A stretch of 64,000 bases of DNA from Thermoanaerobaculia bacterium (GTDB lineage Bacteria; Acidobacteriota; Thermoanaerobaculia; Multivoradales; JAHEKO01), in NCBI GenBank assembly GCA_945787635.1, contig CALZIK010000122.1, positions 19,660-83,659 on the forward strand, given 5' to 3'. The translations under genes were made by a program, and so were the position numbers. Shown here one piece after another: positions 53,247 to 61,862 of this stretch. Position 1 is the first letter of the stretch. Each line of letters starts with the position of its first letter. The notes under the pieces were generated by a model. The model saw only the letters and a list, made by a program, of their open reading frames with translations. It did no database searches and was not told the origin of the DNA.

Positions 53247-53520
53247 GCCGGTCTTCCGGCCTCGCGCACGCTTCGCCGTCGGCTGGGCGCGATCCGGCGG
53301 GCTTGCTGCGGGATCGTCTCGGGCGATCTGTGCGTCTCCTCGCTGGCGGTATCTTGTAGCGGTCGACGCCCCTGTCGACCGGCGGGTAGTGGCCAAGACA
53401 ACGCTCCCTCATGCACCCGCTGCGGTGCGGCAAATCGCTGATCCTCGACTCACCCGCGCTCGCCTCGCCGGATACCTCGCGCCGCCTCCGACGCTCCGCG
53501 CGCGAGGCCGAAGACCGGCC
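53247..53520. repeat. Structured convergent spacer with long inverted repeats and internal hairpins
   Basis: This 290-bp gap between the 3' ends of ridA and ltaE has no plausible gene. Its outer arms, 53247-53267 and 53500-53520, are inverted copies differing by one base (GCCGGTCTTC-GGCCTCGCGC type), and each arm also folds on itself (GCCGG-TCTT-CCGGC on the left, GGCCG-AAGAC-CGGCC on the right). Inside lie a perfect 8-bp hairpin, CGGTCGAC-6 nt-GTCGACCG, and a 5-bp hairpin, GCACC-CGCTGC-GGTGC. It could be a pair of terminators, a REP/MITE-like repeat or a structured RNA. Confidence 0.5.
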
Positions 53521-53527
53521 CTCCAAG

Positions 53528-54565
53528 TCAACGCACGACGGCGCGGATGCGGTCGATCGCTTCGCCCATCGCTTCCGAGCTGACGTCGCGGTGGGTCACG
53601 AACCGAATACGATTCCGATCCAGGGTCACCGCAAGGACATCGCTCGCCGCAAGCCTTTCGACGAGCGCGCTCGCTGGGTCGCCGTCGCCCTCGACTCCCG
53701 CGACCACGATGTTGGTTTCGACCGCAACCGGATCGATCGTCAGTCCCGGCATTTCGGCCAGTGCCTCGGCCAATCGCTTCGCCTGGGCGTGGTCCGGCAG
53801 CAGGCCGGCGGCGCCCCGTTCGAGTGCGATCAGGCCCGCAGCCGCCAGGATCCCCACCTGTCGCATTCCTCCACCGAAGAGCTTGCGCACCCGCCGCGCC
53901 TCGGCGATGAACTCGCCGGAACCGCACAGCATCGAACCGGCGGGAGCGCCGAGCCCCTTGGACAGCGAGAACATCACCGAATCGACAAACGAAGTGAGCT
54001 CGGATACCTCGACACCTAGCGCCGCGGCGGCGTTGAACACCCGGCCGCCGTCGAGGTGAAGCGGCAGCCCGTGCCTGCGGCAGACTTCCGCCACCTCTCG
54101 CTGGGGCTCCGGCCGCCCGACCAGCCCGCCGGCGCTCATCGCCGTGTTCTCGAGGGTCACGACCCCCGTCCGCGCCCGATAGACGACGTCCGGCGCGATC
54201 GCCGCCTCGACCTGAGCTGCCGTCGGCACGCCGCGAACCCCCGCAACCGGTCGCGGCATCAGCCCGGAGAGCCGGGCCATCGCGCCCAACTCGTAGTGAA
54301 ACACGTGGCTCTGCGCTTCGCAGATGACCTCGGTCCCCGGCGAGGCGAGAACGTTGAGCGCGATCTCGTTACCCATGGTCCCCGACGGAACGAACAACGC
54401 CGCTTCTTGACCGGAGACGCGAGCCGCCTCGGCCTCGAGGCGATTGACCGTCGGATCTTCGCCGAAGACGTCATCGCCGACCTCGGCATTCACCATCGCT
54501 CGGCGCATCTCGTCGTCCGGCTTGGTGACGGTGTCCGAGCGCAGGTCGATGGGAGCGGCCCTCAT
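53528..54565 (-). CDS. ltaE: Low-specificity L-threonine aldolase
   Basis: A 345-residue fold-type I PLP enzyme. It has [47 protein letters not shown] and [14 protein letters not shown] with the PLP lysine. It cleaves L-threonine and L-allo-threonine to glycine and acetaldehyde. The ATG overlaps the stop of the 324-residue hypothetical gene upstream (ATGA), so the two are translationally coupled. RidA, which handles reactive enamines from such enzymes, is the convergent neighbour. Confidence 0.95.
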   Translation of the reverse strand: MRAAPIDLRSDTVTKPDDEMRRAMVNAEVGDDVFGEDPTVNRLEAEAARVSGQEAALFVPSGTMGNEIALNVLASPGTEVICEAQSHVFHYELGAMARLSGLMPRPVAGVRGVPTAAQVEAAIAPDVVYRARTGVVTLENTAMSAGGLVGRPEPQREVAEVCRRHGLPLHLDGGRVFNAAAALGVEVSELTSFVDSVMFSLSKGLGAPAGSMLCGSGEFIAEARRVRKLFGGGMRQVGILAAAGLIALERGAAGLLPDHAQAKRLAEALAEMPGLTIDPVAVETNIVVAGVEGDGDPASALVERLAASDVLAVTLDRNRIRFVTHRDVSSEAMGEAIDRIRAVVR

Positions 54566-55536
54566 CGGCTGCGAGCCCGCTTGGACGCTCCGAAAAAGGC
54601 GGCCTCGAGCCGCGCCAGGCGCTCGGAGGCCTCGCCGGCGGCGGCGAGCCCGATCTCCTCCAGCGATTCGTCATCCAGTTGCGGCACGAGGGACAAGTTG
54701 CCGGTCCTCGTCAGGTCCTCGACGTCGAGGGTCGCCTGATCCACCCAGCGGGCGGCGCGGTAGAAGGTCAGACTTCGATCGACCGAGCCTCCGGTTCGCA
54801 GCGTCAACTCGCCGAGCAGGTGGAGCCGTGACGCGATCGCCCGGTTCTTGAGCGCGCGGCCGCTGCGACCGCAGGCGGGTCTCTCGAGAAGCGCAGGCAG
54901 GCCGACCTTCCGAGCGAGACTCGCGAAGGCGCAGACATCGGGAGGCGCGTCGTGGAACAGCTGCTGATAGCCGCGCCGGTCGGTCATCTCGCCCAGCGCG
55001 CGGCGAGCCACGGCCGACAATCTCGGCGCCATCGGCTGCACGCCGGCAACACCCGCGCCGGCCAGGGTCTCGAGGCCACGCTTGCAGGTCTCCTCGGAGG
55101 TCGTCAAGCCCGGAATCAACGGCCAGCAGCAGTGAACTCCGGGCGGAACCTCCTCGAGCTGTCGGAGCCGCAGCGGCAGAAGCGCCGGCGTCAGATCGAC
55201 CACCGGCACACCGCCGCCGGCCTCGATCTCCTCGCCGGGCAAGAACTGGACGATCGGCTCGGCCTCGACCTCGGTCAGCCGGCCTCTCAGCTCCTGGCGC
55301 CACCAGTTGGCCACGGGCCCGACCGGCGGCAGGTAGGTGACGTCCGAAAGCTCACGGACGTCCACCGGACCGAGGGCGCGTTCGGCGCCGTCACCCGGGC
55401 CCGGAGGGCCTTCGACCAGCTCCTCCCGGGCGATGTCGAGCCACCATCCCTCGGGGCCCGGCCAGGTCTTCGGGGCCTGCACGATCCAGCAGCGCAAGGG
55501 CTCCGGAAACTGGCTTTCGAAGCGCACCTGGACCAC
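54562..55536 (-). CDS. Hypothetical protein, 324 aa, coupled to ltaE
   Basis: I do not recognise this family. The 324-residue protein is soluble (no signal or TM segment), with a Trp-rich first half ([24 protein letters not shown]) and a C-terminal TIM-barrel- or TPR-like helical part ([59 protein letters not shown]). Cys residues occur as HCCW and ETCKR but no CxxxCxxC radical-SAM motif is present. GTG 55536 is the start. Its end overlaps ltaE by ATGA, so its function may relate to amino-acid metabolism, though this is only guilt by association. Confidence 0.55.
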   Translation of the reverse strand: MVQVRFESQFPEPLRCWIVQAPKTWPGPEGWWLDIAREELVEGPPGPGDGAERALGPVDVRELSDVTYLPPVGPVANWWRQELRGRLTEVEAEPIVQFLPGEEIEAGGGVPVVDLTPALLPLRLRQLEEVPPGVHCCWPLIPGLTTSEETCKRGLETLAGAGVAGVQPMAPRLSAVARRALGEMTDRRGYQQLFHDAPPDVCAFASLARKVGLPALLERPACGRSGRALKNRAIASRLHLLGELTLRTGGSVDRSLTFYRAARWVDQATLDVEDLTRTGNLSLVPQLDDESLEEIGLAAAGEASERLARLEAAFFGASKRARSR

Positions 55537-55651
55537 CGGTGGAGTCTACCGTGGGGGCTCGGGTCGCTGAGGACTAGCAAAACCAGTCGGGAGGGGACAC
55601 AAGGCGTCGCCTGCTCCAAGGGGTTCACCGGTCAGCAGCTTGCCGGGCCGG

Positions 55652-55716
55652 CCGTGTGCCTCCTGGAGCGAGCGATCAGCCTCGTCGTCGAGGCGCGAGC
55701 GCAAGGAGGCACGCGG
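55652..55716. other. 65-nt hairpin between ftsY and the hypothetical gene
   Basis: CCGTGTGCCTCC (55652-55663) pairs with GGAGGCACGCGG (55705-55716) over 12 bp with one wobble, enclosing an inner hairpin GCCTC-GTCGTC-GAGGC. It lies in a 219-bp gap downstream of ftsY and upstream of the 324-residue gene, on the minus strand. It may act as an ftsY terminator or a leader structure. No T-run is present. Confidence 0.4.
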
Positions 55717-55755
55717 TCGGCCTCCATCGGCTCGGACTGCCTCGGCAGACTCGTC

Positions 55756-56736
55756 TCAACCCACCAGAGCTTCGGCGAACCGCCGCGGTACGAACTCGAC
55801 GAGGTCCGCGGGAGCTTCTCCGACGCCCAGGTAGAGAACCGGCAATCGAAGCTCTCGTGCGATCGCCACGACGACCCCGCCTTTGGCGGTGCCGTCGATC
55901 TTGGCGAGCAGTACGCCGGTGACCTCGGCGGTGCCCAGAAACTCGCGGGCCTGGGCGACCGCGTTCTGTCCGGTGGTCGCGTCGAGCACCAGGATCGTCC
56001 GGCGGCTCCAGCCCGGCGCCTCACGGTCGATGACTCGCTTGATCTTGCCCAGCTCCGCCATCAGGTTCTCTTTGGTGTGCAAGCGGCCGGCGGTATCGAC
56101 GATGACTTCATCGACGCCGCGCGCCCGGGCGGCCCGGAGGGCATCGAAGACCACCGCCGCAGGATCGGCGCCCGCCGACTGCTTCACGATCTCCAGCTCC
56201 AAGCGCTCGGACCAAACCGTGAGCTGCTCGATCGCCGCAGCTCGGAACGTATCGGCCGCGGCCAGGAGAACTTTCTTGCCGCGGCTCTTGGCGCGAAACG
56301 CCAGCTTCGCCGCCGAGGTCGTCTTGCCGACACCGTTGACTCCGACCAGAAGGGTCACCACCGGTCCCTCCGGCTCCAGCGGCGGCTGCGGCGCGTCGAG
56401 CAACAGGATCGAAAGATGATCGGTCATCCGCTCCTTGAGCTTGAGCAGGTCTCCGCCCTCGAACCGGCGCGCGTCCTTGCGGACGTTGTCCACCAGCTCC
56501 AGGGAGGTCTCGACGCCGACGTCCGCCGCAATCAGAGCCTCCTCCAGCATCTCGAGGGTCGTGTCGTCGATGACCGCGCGGTCCTGCACCGCCGCCTCGA
56601 GACGCTCGAACATCTCGGTGTGGGTCATCAGCAGGCCCCGCTTGAGCTTGCCCCAGAGACCCGAGCTCTTCCCGGCCGCTTCCGCCGCGGCGGCCTCTTC
56701 TCCGGCCGGCGGGCCGGTCTTGCTTCGACCGAACAT
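55756..56736 (-). CDS. ftsY: Signal recognition particle receptor FtsY
   Basis: A 326-residue SRP GTPase. G1 is GVNGVGKTT (132-140), followed by AADTFRAAA, DTAGRLHT, and GTAKGGVVV with the closing KIDG. The N-domain helices precede it; the acidic A-domain is very short (about 20 residues), as in many non-enterobacteria. FtsY docks ribosome-SRP complexes at the inner membrane. ATG 56736 overlaps the stop of the roadblock gene by one base (TGATG). Confidence 0.96.
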   Translation of the reverse strand: MFGRSKTGPPAGEEAAAAEAAGKSSGLWGKLKRGLLMTHTEMFERLEAAVQDRAVIDDTTLEMLEEALIAADVGVETSLELVDNVRKDARRFEGGDLLKLKERMTDHLSILLLDAPQPPLEPEGPVVTLLVGVNGVGKTTSAAKLAFRAKSRGKKVLLAAADTFRAAAIEQLTVWSERLELEIVKQSAGADPAAVVFDALRAARARGVDEVIVDTAGRLHTKENLMAELGKIKRVIDREAPGWSRRTILVLDATTGQNAVAQAREFLGTAEVTGVLLAKIDGTAKGGVVVAIARELRLPVLYLGVGEAPADLVEFVPRRFAEALVG

Positions 56737-57101
56737 CAAGCGAACAACTCGCGCTCGAGATCGGCGACCGCGATCCGGAGATGCCTTCTCGCCGCAGCGG
56801 TCGAGCCGGGGAATGCCTGGATCAGCACCAGCGAGTACCCGTCGGGAAGGCAGACCGCGTGGATGCTGACGTCGCCCTGGCGAATGTGAATCAAGCTCGG
56901 CCGGCCCAGCTTGGTCGGCTCGAGCACGGTCCGGGCCTGCCGCAGGCTGATCCCCAGGTAGGCGCCGAACACCTTGAGGTCCTCGGGTGTGTAGCCTGTA
57001 GTCGCGACGTCCACGGTCTCTCCCGAGTCATCCACGAAGACCACTCCGATCGCGCTTGGGACCTTGGCGAGCAGGTCCGCCAACACGTAGTGAAAGGGCA
57101 T
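56736..57101 (-). CDS. Roadblock/LC7-like domain protein
   Basis: A 121-residue, single-domain protein with the alternating pattern of the roadblock/LC7 family (AIGVVFVDDSGETVDVATTG, DLKVFGAYLGISLRQAR, DGYSLVLIQAFPGSTAAARR). Bacterial members often act with small GTPases or in motility and polarity control (MglB-like). Here it sits between an HD-GYP protein and ftsY and overlaps the latter by one base. The partner GTPase is not in the window, so the function is open. Confidence 0.75.
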   Translation of the reverse strand: MPFHYVLADLLAKVPSAIGVVFVDDSGETVDVATTGYTPEDLKVFGAYLGISLRQARTVLEPTKLGRPSLIHIRQGDVSIHAVCLPDGYSLVLIQAFPGSTAAARRHLRIAVADLERELFA

Positions 57102-57119
57102 GCGAGGTCTTCGGGAAAG

Positions 57120-58868
57120 CTAGCTGACCACCGCCACCGGCATCGGTTCGGGGGCGTCCCGCTCTCCAGAAGCGGCCTTGCGCACCTGCACCTCGCCCGC
57201 CTTGAATGCCTGCAGAAAAGCGCTGACCACCTTGGCGTCGAACCTCTGCCCGGCCAGTTCGGTGATCCGCTTGACCGCGAACTCGGTCTCGTAGGCCCGC
57301 TGATACGGGCGATTGGTGGTGATCGCGTCGAACGTGTCGGCCACTCCGACGATCCGGGCCATCAAAGGCGCCTTGTCACCAACCAGCCCGTCGGGATACC
57401 CGCTGCCGTTCCAGGCTTCGTGGTGCCATCGGATCGCGGGAATCATCTCGCGCAGCTGCTCGATCCGGCTCATGATCTCCGCTCCGATCACGGGATGGAG
57501 CTTCATCTGCTCGAATTCGTCATCGGTCAGGACACCGCCCTTCTTGAGGATGCGGTCTTCGATGCCGATCTTGCCGACGTCGTGTAGCAGAGCTCCGACC
57601 CAGACCCGGTGCTGCAGGTCCTTGTCGAGGCCGAGACGCTTGGCGATCGTCCGGCTGTGAGCCGCGACCCGTTCGGAATGGCCGCGCGTATAGGGATCCT
57701 TGGCGTCGATCGCCGCGACGAACGCGCGCATCGAGCCGATGAAGAGCTCTCGGTTGGCTTGCGCGGCCAACTGCAACCGCTCGACGTAGCTTTGAATGTG
57801 CTGATTCATACGGTTGAAGTCGTGCCCGAGCTGCTCGATCTCAAGTCCGAGGCCGGTAACCTCCACCCGCTTGCCGAAGCTGCCGGCGGCGATCTCATGG
57901 GTGGTGTCGGTGAGCTCCTGCACCGGGCGGCTGATGCGCCGGGAAACCCACGCCGCCAACAGCCCCGCCAGGCCGATAAGGACCGCCGTCGAGAGCGCGG
58001 TTTGGAGGGCCATCTGGCGTGCGGCTCCGAACGCGGTGGCGGCCGGCTTCTGCACGACCACGCCCCAACCGGGCTCGCTCACCGGACTCACCCGGCCGAG
58101 CATCTCCTGCACTCGACCCCCTACGGCGAGCGGATACTCAGCGGTCAGATTCAGCGGCATATTGGTGAAGTCGCGTACCAGATCCGCTCCGGCGATGGCT
58201 CGATCGATCTCCTCGTTCGAACCTTCCGACCAAAGCACCGAACCGGCGCGATCGATCAGGAACACACCCACCTCTCCCTGGGCCTGCTCTTGGAAGAACT
58301 CGCCCAGGGTGCCCACCTCGAACACGCCTTCGAGAACCAGGTCCTTGTCCGCGCCGACGGCCAGGGCGACGACCGCGGCCGGAGTGCCGTTGCCACCGTC
58401 CGGCACAAATCGATAGACCGGCCGACCGTCCTCCTGCAAGCCTTCGAACGCGCTCTTCAGAGCGGACACGGCTTCGGTCGAGATCGGCACCGCGTACTGC
58501 GGGCCGGAGCCCTGCCGGTTCATCACTCGCACCGCGAGGAAGCTCGGATGCTGCTCGAGAAACGAAGCGACCCTCTGTTTCAACCACGGCGACCCCAGCT
58601 GCTCCTCGACGCTGCCCTCCGCCTGCAACGACTTCATGGTCTCGCCGAGCTGGGCGAGCTGGCGTCTGGCGGCGGTCAGCGACGCGGACAATTCCACGGA
58701 GAGAAACTGGGCCGACCGGGTCAGGTAACTCTTTTCCTGGGTCTCCAGGATGTCCCGGTTCTGGCGTACCAGAAGCAGGCTGCTCACCGCCAGCGGGACG
58801 ATGCCGGCAAGCAGCAGAGTCAGAAAGACCAGCAGGCGAAGCGGAAGACGTGACATCAGGCCCTTCAT
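57120..58868 (-). CDS. Membrane sensor with HAMP and HD-GYP phosphodiesterase domain
   Basis: A 582-residue protein. An N-terminal TM segment (LVFLTLLLAGIVPLAVSSLLL) and a second (ALSTAVLIGLAGLLAAWV) flank a large periplasmic Cache-like domain (about 35-280). A HAMP region follows (RRISRPVQELTDTTHEIAAGSFGKRVEV, read in parts). The C-terminal HD-GYP domain has HDVGKIGIEDRILKKGG and HHEAWNGSGYPDG, complete for c-di-GMP hydrolysis to GMP. It probably lowers c-di-GMP in response to an outside signal. ATG 58868 is preferred; an upstream start would add 18 unlikely residues. Confidence 0.9.
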   Translation of the reverse strand: MKGLMSRLPLRLLVFLTLLLAGIVPLAVSSLLLVRQNRDILETQEKSYLTRSAQFLSVELSASLTAARRQLAQLGETMKSLQAEGSVEEQLGSPWLKQRVASFLEQHPSFLAVRVMNRQGSGPQYAVPISTEAVSALKSAFEGLQEDGRPVYRFVPDGGNGTPAAVVALAVGADKDLVLEGVFEVGTLGEFFQEQAQGEVGVFLIDRAGSVLWSEGSNEEIDRAIAGADLVRDFTNMPLNLTAEYPLAVGGRVQEMLGRVSPVSEPGWGVVVQKPAATAFGAARQMALQTALSTAVLIGLAGLLAAWVSRRISRPVQELTDTTHEIAAGSFGKRVEVTGLGLEIEQLGHDFNRMNQHIQSYVERLQLAAQANRELFIGSMRAFVAAIDAKDPYTRGHSERVAAHSRTIAKRLGLDKDLQHRVWVGALLHDVGKIGIEDRILKKGGVLTDDEFEQMKLHPVIGAEIMSRIEQLREMIPAIRWHHEAWNGSGYPDGLVGDKAPLMARIVGVADTFDAITTNRPYQRAYETEFAVKRITELAGQRFDAKVVSAFLQAFKAGEVQVRKAASGERDAPEPMPVAVVS

Positions 58869-58940
58869 GGCGATTCCCAGACGGTAGACCGAGTCCGTGC
58901 GTGTCGCTGTGACACACCTCACGCGACCTCGGATGGACCG

Positions 58941-60044
58941 CTAGCGCGATTCTACGAAACCCGTAAGAAAAGAAGCAAGCAACTCCCCGATCAAGGCAGG
59001 ATCGAGGTCGTCGACCACCTCGGCCGCACCGACCCGAAGCGGAAGGACCCAGCTCAGGCCGGTCTCCCGAGCCTTCTTGTCCCGGGACATGGCCCGAATC
59101 AGGGAATCCGGGTCGAACGACGGCAACCGCGCCGGAGCCAGGCGCCCGACCAGCGCCCGAATCCGCTGCGCGTCCCGATCTCGAAGGCCGCGCGGGAGCG
59201 CCAGCTCGACGGCGAAGAGCATGCCATGGCCAACCGCGTCGCCATGCGCCAGCGCTCCGTGTCCCGCGCAGGTCTCGAGCGCATGCCCGAGAGTGTGTCC
59301 CAGGTTGAGCAGTCGCCTGCGGTCGGCCTCTCGCTCGTCGGCGGAGACCACCGCGATCTTGATCGCCGCCGCGGCCTCGACCACCGAGCCCAGGGACTCG
59401 GATTCAGGCTCCAGCAACTCGCGAAGCCGGACCTCGAGGAGGTCGAACAGGGCGGAGTCCGCCAGAATCGCCGCCTTGACCACCTCGAAGAGCCCCTGGC
59501 GGATCAACTCCCGAGGGAGAGTAGACAGGGTGCGAGCGTCGGCGATCACGAACCGCGGCTGGTGGAACGCCCCGACCGAGTTCTTGGCTTCGGGCAGGTT
59601 GACGCCGGTCTTGCCGCCGATTGACGCATCCACCTGCGCGAGGAGAGTCGTCGGCACGTGAGCGTACTCGATCCCGCGCAGAAAGCACGCGGCCGCGAAT
59701 CCCCCGACATCGCCCACCGAGCCGCCCCCCAGCGTCAAGAGTCGGCTGTCCCGCTTGCCGCCGGCCGCGACCATCTCACGAGCCAGGCGCCCCATTGTGT
59801 CGAGAGTCTTGCCGGCTTCTCCGTCGGCGACGTCGAGAGCGGTGACAGCGCTCGCGGCGGAGAGCTCGCGCTCCAGCCACTCGCCGTGAAGTTCCCGCAC
59901 GGGCGCCGAGCTGATCACGAACGCCCGCCGCCCGCGGACCCAGTCGGAGAGCTCGGCGCGGGACCGATCCAGCGCGTCGGCTCCAATCCAGATTCGCGTC
60001 AGGCCGCGATCGTGAACGAGATCGAACTGTCTCGCGTCCGGCAT
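58941..60044 (-). CDS. aroB: 3-dehydroquinate synthase
   Basis: A 367-residue AroB with the NAD-binding LLTLGGGSVGDVGGFAAACFLRGI (in parts), HVPTTLLAQVDASIGGKTGVNL, FEVVKAAI and LNLGHTLGHALE with the zinc ligands His. It converts DAHP to 3-dehydroquinate in the shikimate pathway. No other aro gene is adjacent. GAGG precedes the ATG. It lies 30 bp after aspS on the same strand and 72 bp before the HD-GYP gene. Confidence 0.96.
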   Translation of the reverse strand: MPDARQFDLVHDRGLTRIWIGADALDRSRAELSDWVRGRRAFVISSAPVRELHGEWLERELSAASAVTALDVADGEAGKTLDTMGRLAREMVAAGGKRDSRLLTLGGGSVGDVGGFAAACFLRGIEYAHVPTTLLAQVDASIGGKTGVNLPEAKNSVGAFHQPRFVIADARTLSTLPRELIRQGLFEVVKAAILADSALFDLLEVRLRELLEPESESLGSVVEAAAAIKIAVVSADEREADRRRLLNLGHTLGHALETCAGHGALAHGDAVGHGMLFAVELALPRGLRDRDAQRIRALVGRLAPARLPSFDPDSLIRAMSRDKKARETGLSWVLPLRVGAAEVVDDLDPALIGELLASFLTGFVESR

Positions 60045-60074
60045 GCCGATTACCTCGCCGGCCGCCGCCCGCGC

Positions 60075-61862
60075 TCAGCCCTCATCGGAATCTGCGGGCT
60101 CTCGACGCCTGGCAGCGATCTCCAGCCCCAACTCGTGGAGCTGCTCTCGATCGACCGGCGCCGGCGCCGAGGTCATGAGCGACGTGGCCGAGGTGGTCTT
60201 CGGGAACGCGATCACATCCCGTAGCGAGCGCGCACCGGTCATCAACATGACGATCCGATCGAGCCCGAGTGCGATACCGCCGTGCGGCGGAGCGCCGTAG
60301 GTGAGCGCCTCGAGCAGAAAACCGAAGCGATCTTTCGCCTCTTCGTCAGTCATCCCGAGCAGACCGAAAACGCGTTTCTGAAGGGCGCTGTCGTGAATCC
60401 TGATCGAGCCGCCGCCCAGCTCGACGCCGTTCAGAATCACGTCGTAGGCGCGGGCGCGCACCGCGCCGGGCTCACCCTCGAGCAATCCGAGATCTTCGAG
60501 CATCGGCGACGTGAACGGGTGGTTGACCGAGTTCCAGCGCTCATTCTCGGACGCGCGCTCGACCAGGGGAAATTCGGTGACCCACAGGAACCTATTCTCA
60601 TCTCTCCGGATGAGATCGAACTCCGCACCGATCGCGAGGCGCAATTCACCGAGCGCCGCCGCCGCAATCGACGGCTGCGCGGCTACAACGACGCCGATCC
60701 CCCCCTCTTCGAGGCCCAGGGCGGCCGCCATCCGGGCGAGCTCGTCGTCGCTCAAGACGTTCTTGACCTGAAACTCGAGTTCGCCGTCCCGGTTGCGCAG
60801 CGTCAGCACACCCATTGCCCCCCTCGAGCGCGCGATCTCGACCCAGGCGTCGACCTGTTTGCGACTCGCCGAGGCTCCGTCGGGAATCGCGAAGCCCCGC
60901 ACCACGCCGCCGGCTCCCAGGGTCTGCTGGAAGGCCCGGAAACCGCTCTCGGCCAATCCCTCCGACACGTCGCGAATCTCCAGATCAAGGCGCAGATCCG
61001 GCTTGTCGTTGCCGTACTTCAGCATCGCCTCGCGGTAGGTCATCCTCGGGAACGGCGCCTGTGCCTCGATGCCGACGATCGGGAAGATTCGCTCGAAGAG
61101 TCCTTCGATAATCGAAAAGATGTCCTCCTCGGTGACGAACGACATCTCGAGATCGACCTGCGTGAACTCCGGCTGGCGGTCCGCCCGCAGGTCTTCGTCC
61201 CGGAAACAGCGCGCGATCTGCACGTAGCGCTCGAAACCGGAGACCATCAAGATCTGCTTGAAGATCTGGGGCGACTGCGGCAGGGCGTAGAAACTGCCCG
61301 GGTGCACCCTGCTCGGGACCAGGTAGTCGCGGGCTCCTTCGGGCGTCGAGCGCGTCAGGATCGGCGTCTCGACGTGGACGAAACGGTGCTCGTTGAAGTA
61401 GTTCAGGATCTCGAGCGTGATCCGGTCGCGCAAGATCAAGTTGCGCTGCAGGTCGTTCCGACGCAGATCCAGGTAGCGGTAACGCAGCCTGGTTTCCTCG
61501 GCGACCTCCTCCACCGGGGTGTCGGGCAGGAACGGCAGCGGCTCCGCCCGTGCCAGCACTTCGGCGCGCTCCGCGATCACCTCGATCTCGCCGGTGGCCA
61601 TTTCCGAATTGACCGCCTCGGGTTCGCGAGCGGCCACCTCTCCTTCGACCTCGACCACCCACTCCAGTCGCACCGACTCGAGCGCCGCAGCCGCTTCCGG
61701 ATGATCTTCGGGACGCACCACGACCTGGACCACTCCCGAACGGTCGCGTACCTGCAAGAAAGTCAGTCCGCCCAGGTCGCGCCGCCGGTGGACCCAACCT
61801 TGAAGTTTGACCCGCTCGCCGGCGCTGCCGGCGGCGAGCGTTCCCGCTCCGGTTCGTATCAC
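60075..61862 (-). CDS. aspS: Aspartyl-tRNA synthetase
   Basis: A 595-residue class II AspRS of the bacterial type. The OB-fold N-domain (LQGWVHRRRDLGGLTFLQVRD, in parts), motif 1 (FVHVETPILTRSTPEGARDYL), FRDEDLRADRQPEFTQVDLEM (motif 2), the GAD insertion domain (about 300-410) and motif 3 GIALGLDRIVML are all present. It charges tRNA-Asp; a non-discriminating role on tRNA-Asn cannot be excluded. The start is GTG 61862, which overlaps the hisS stop (GTGA). Confidence 0.95.
   Translation of the reverse strand: MIRTGAGTLAAGSAGERVKLQGWVHRRRDLGGLTFLQVRDRSGVVQVVVRPEDHPEAAAALESVRLEWVVEVEGEVAAREPEAVNSEMATGEIEVIAERAEVLARAEPLPFLPDTPVEEVAEETRLRYRYLDLRRNDLQRNLILRDRITLEILNYFNEHRFVHVETPILTRSTPEGARDYLVPSRVHPGSFYALPQSPQIFKQILMVSGFERYVQIARCFRDEDLRADRQPEFTQVDLEMSFVTEEDIFSIIEGLFERIFPIVGIEAQAPFPRMTYREAMLKYGNDKPDLRLDLEIRDVSEGLAESGFRAFQQTLGAGGVVRGFAIPDGASASRKQVDAWVEIARSRGAMGVLTLRNRDGELEFQVKNVLSDDELARMAAALGLEEGGIGVVVAAQPSIAAAALGELRLAIGAEFDLIRRDENRFLWVTEFPLVERASENERWNSVNHPFTSPMLEDLGLLEGEPGAVRARAYDVILNGVELGGGSIRIHDSALQKRVFGLLGMTDEEAKDRFGFLLEALTYGAPPHGGIALGLDRIVMLMTGARSLRDVIAFPKTTSATSLMTSAPAPVDREQLHELGLEIAARRREPADSDEG

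Noticed and set aside
53119..53526. Minus-strand open frame within the convergent spacer and ridA
   Set aside because: It overlaps ridA antisense and runs through the inverted repeats; no homologue pattern or start signal.
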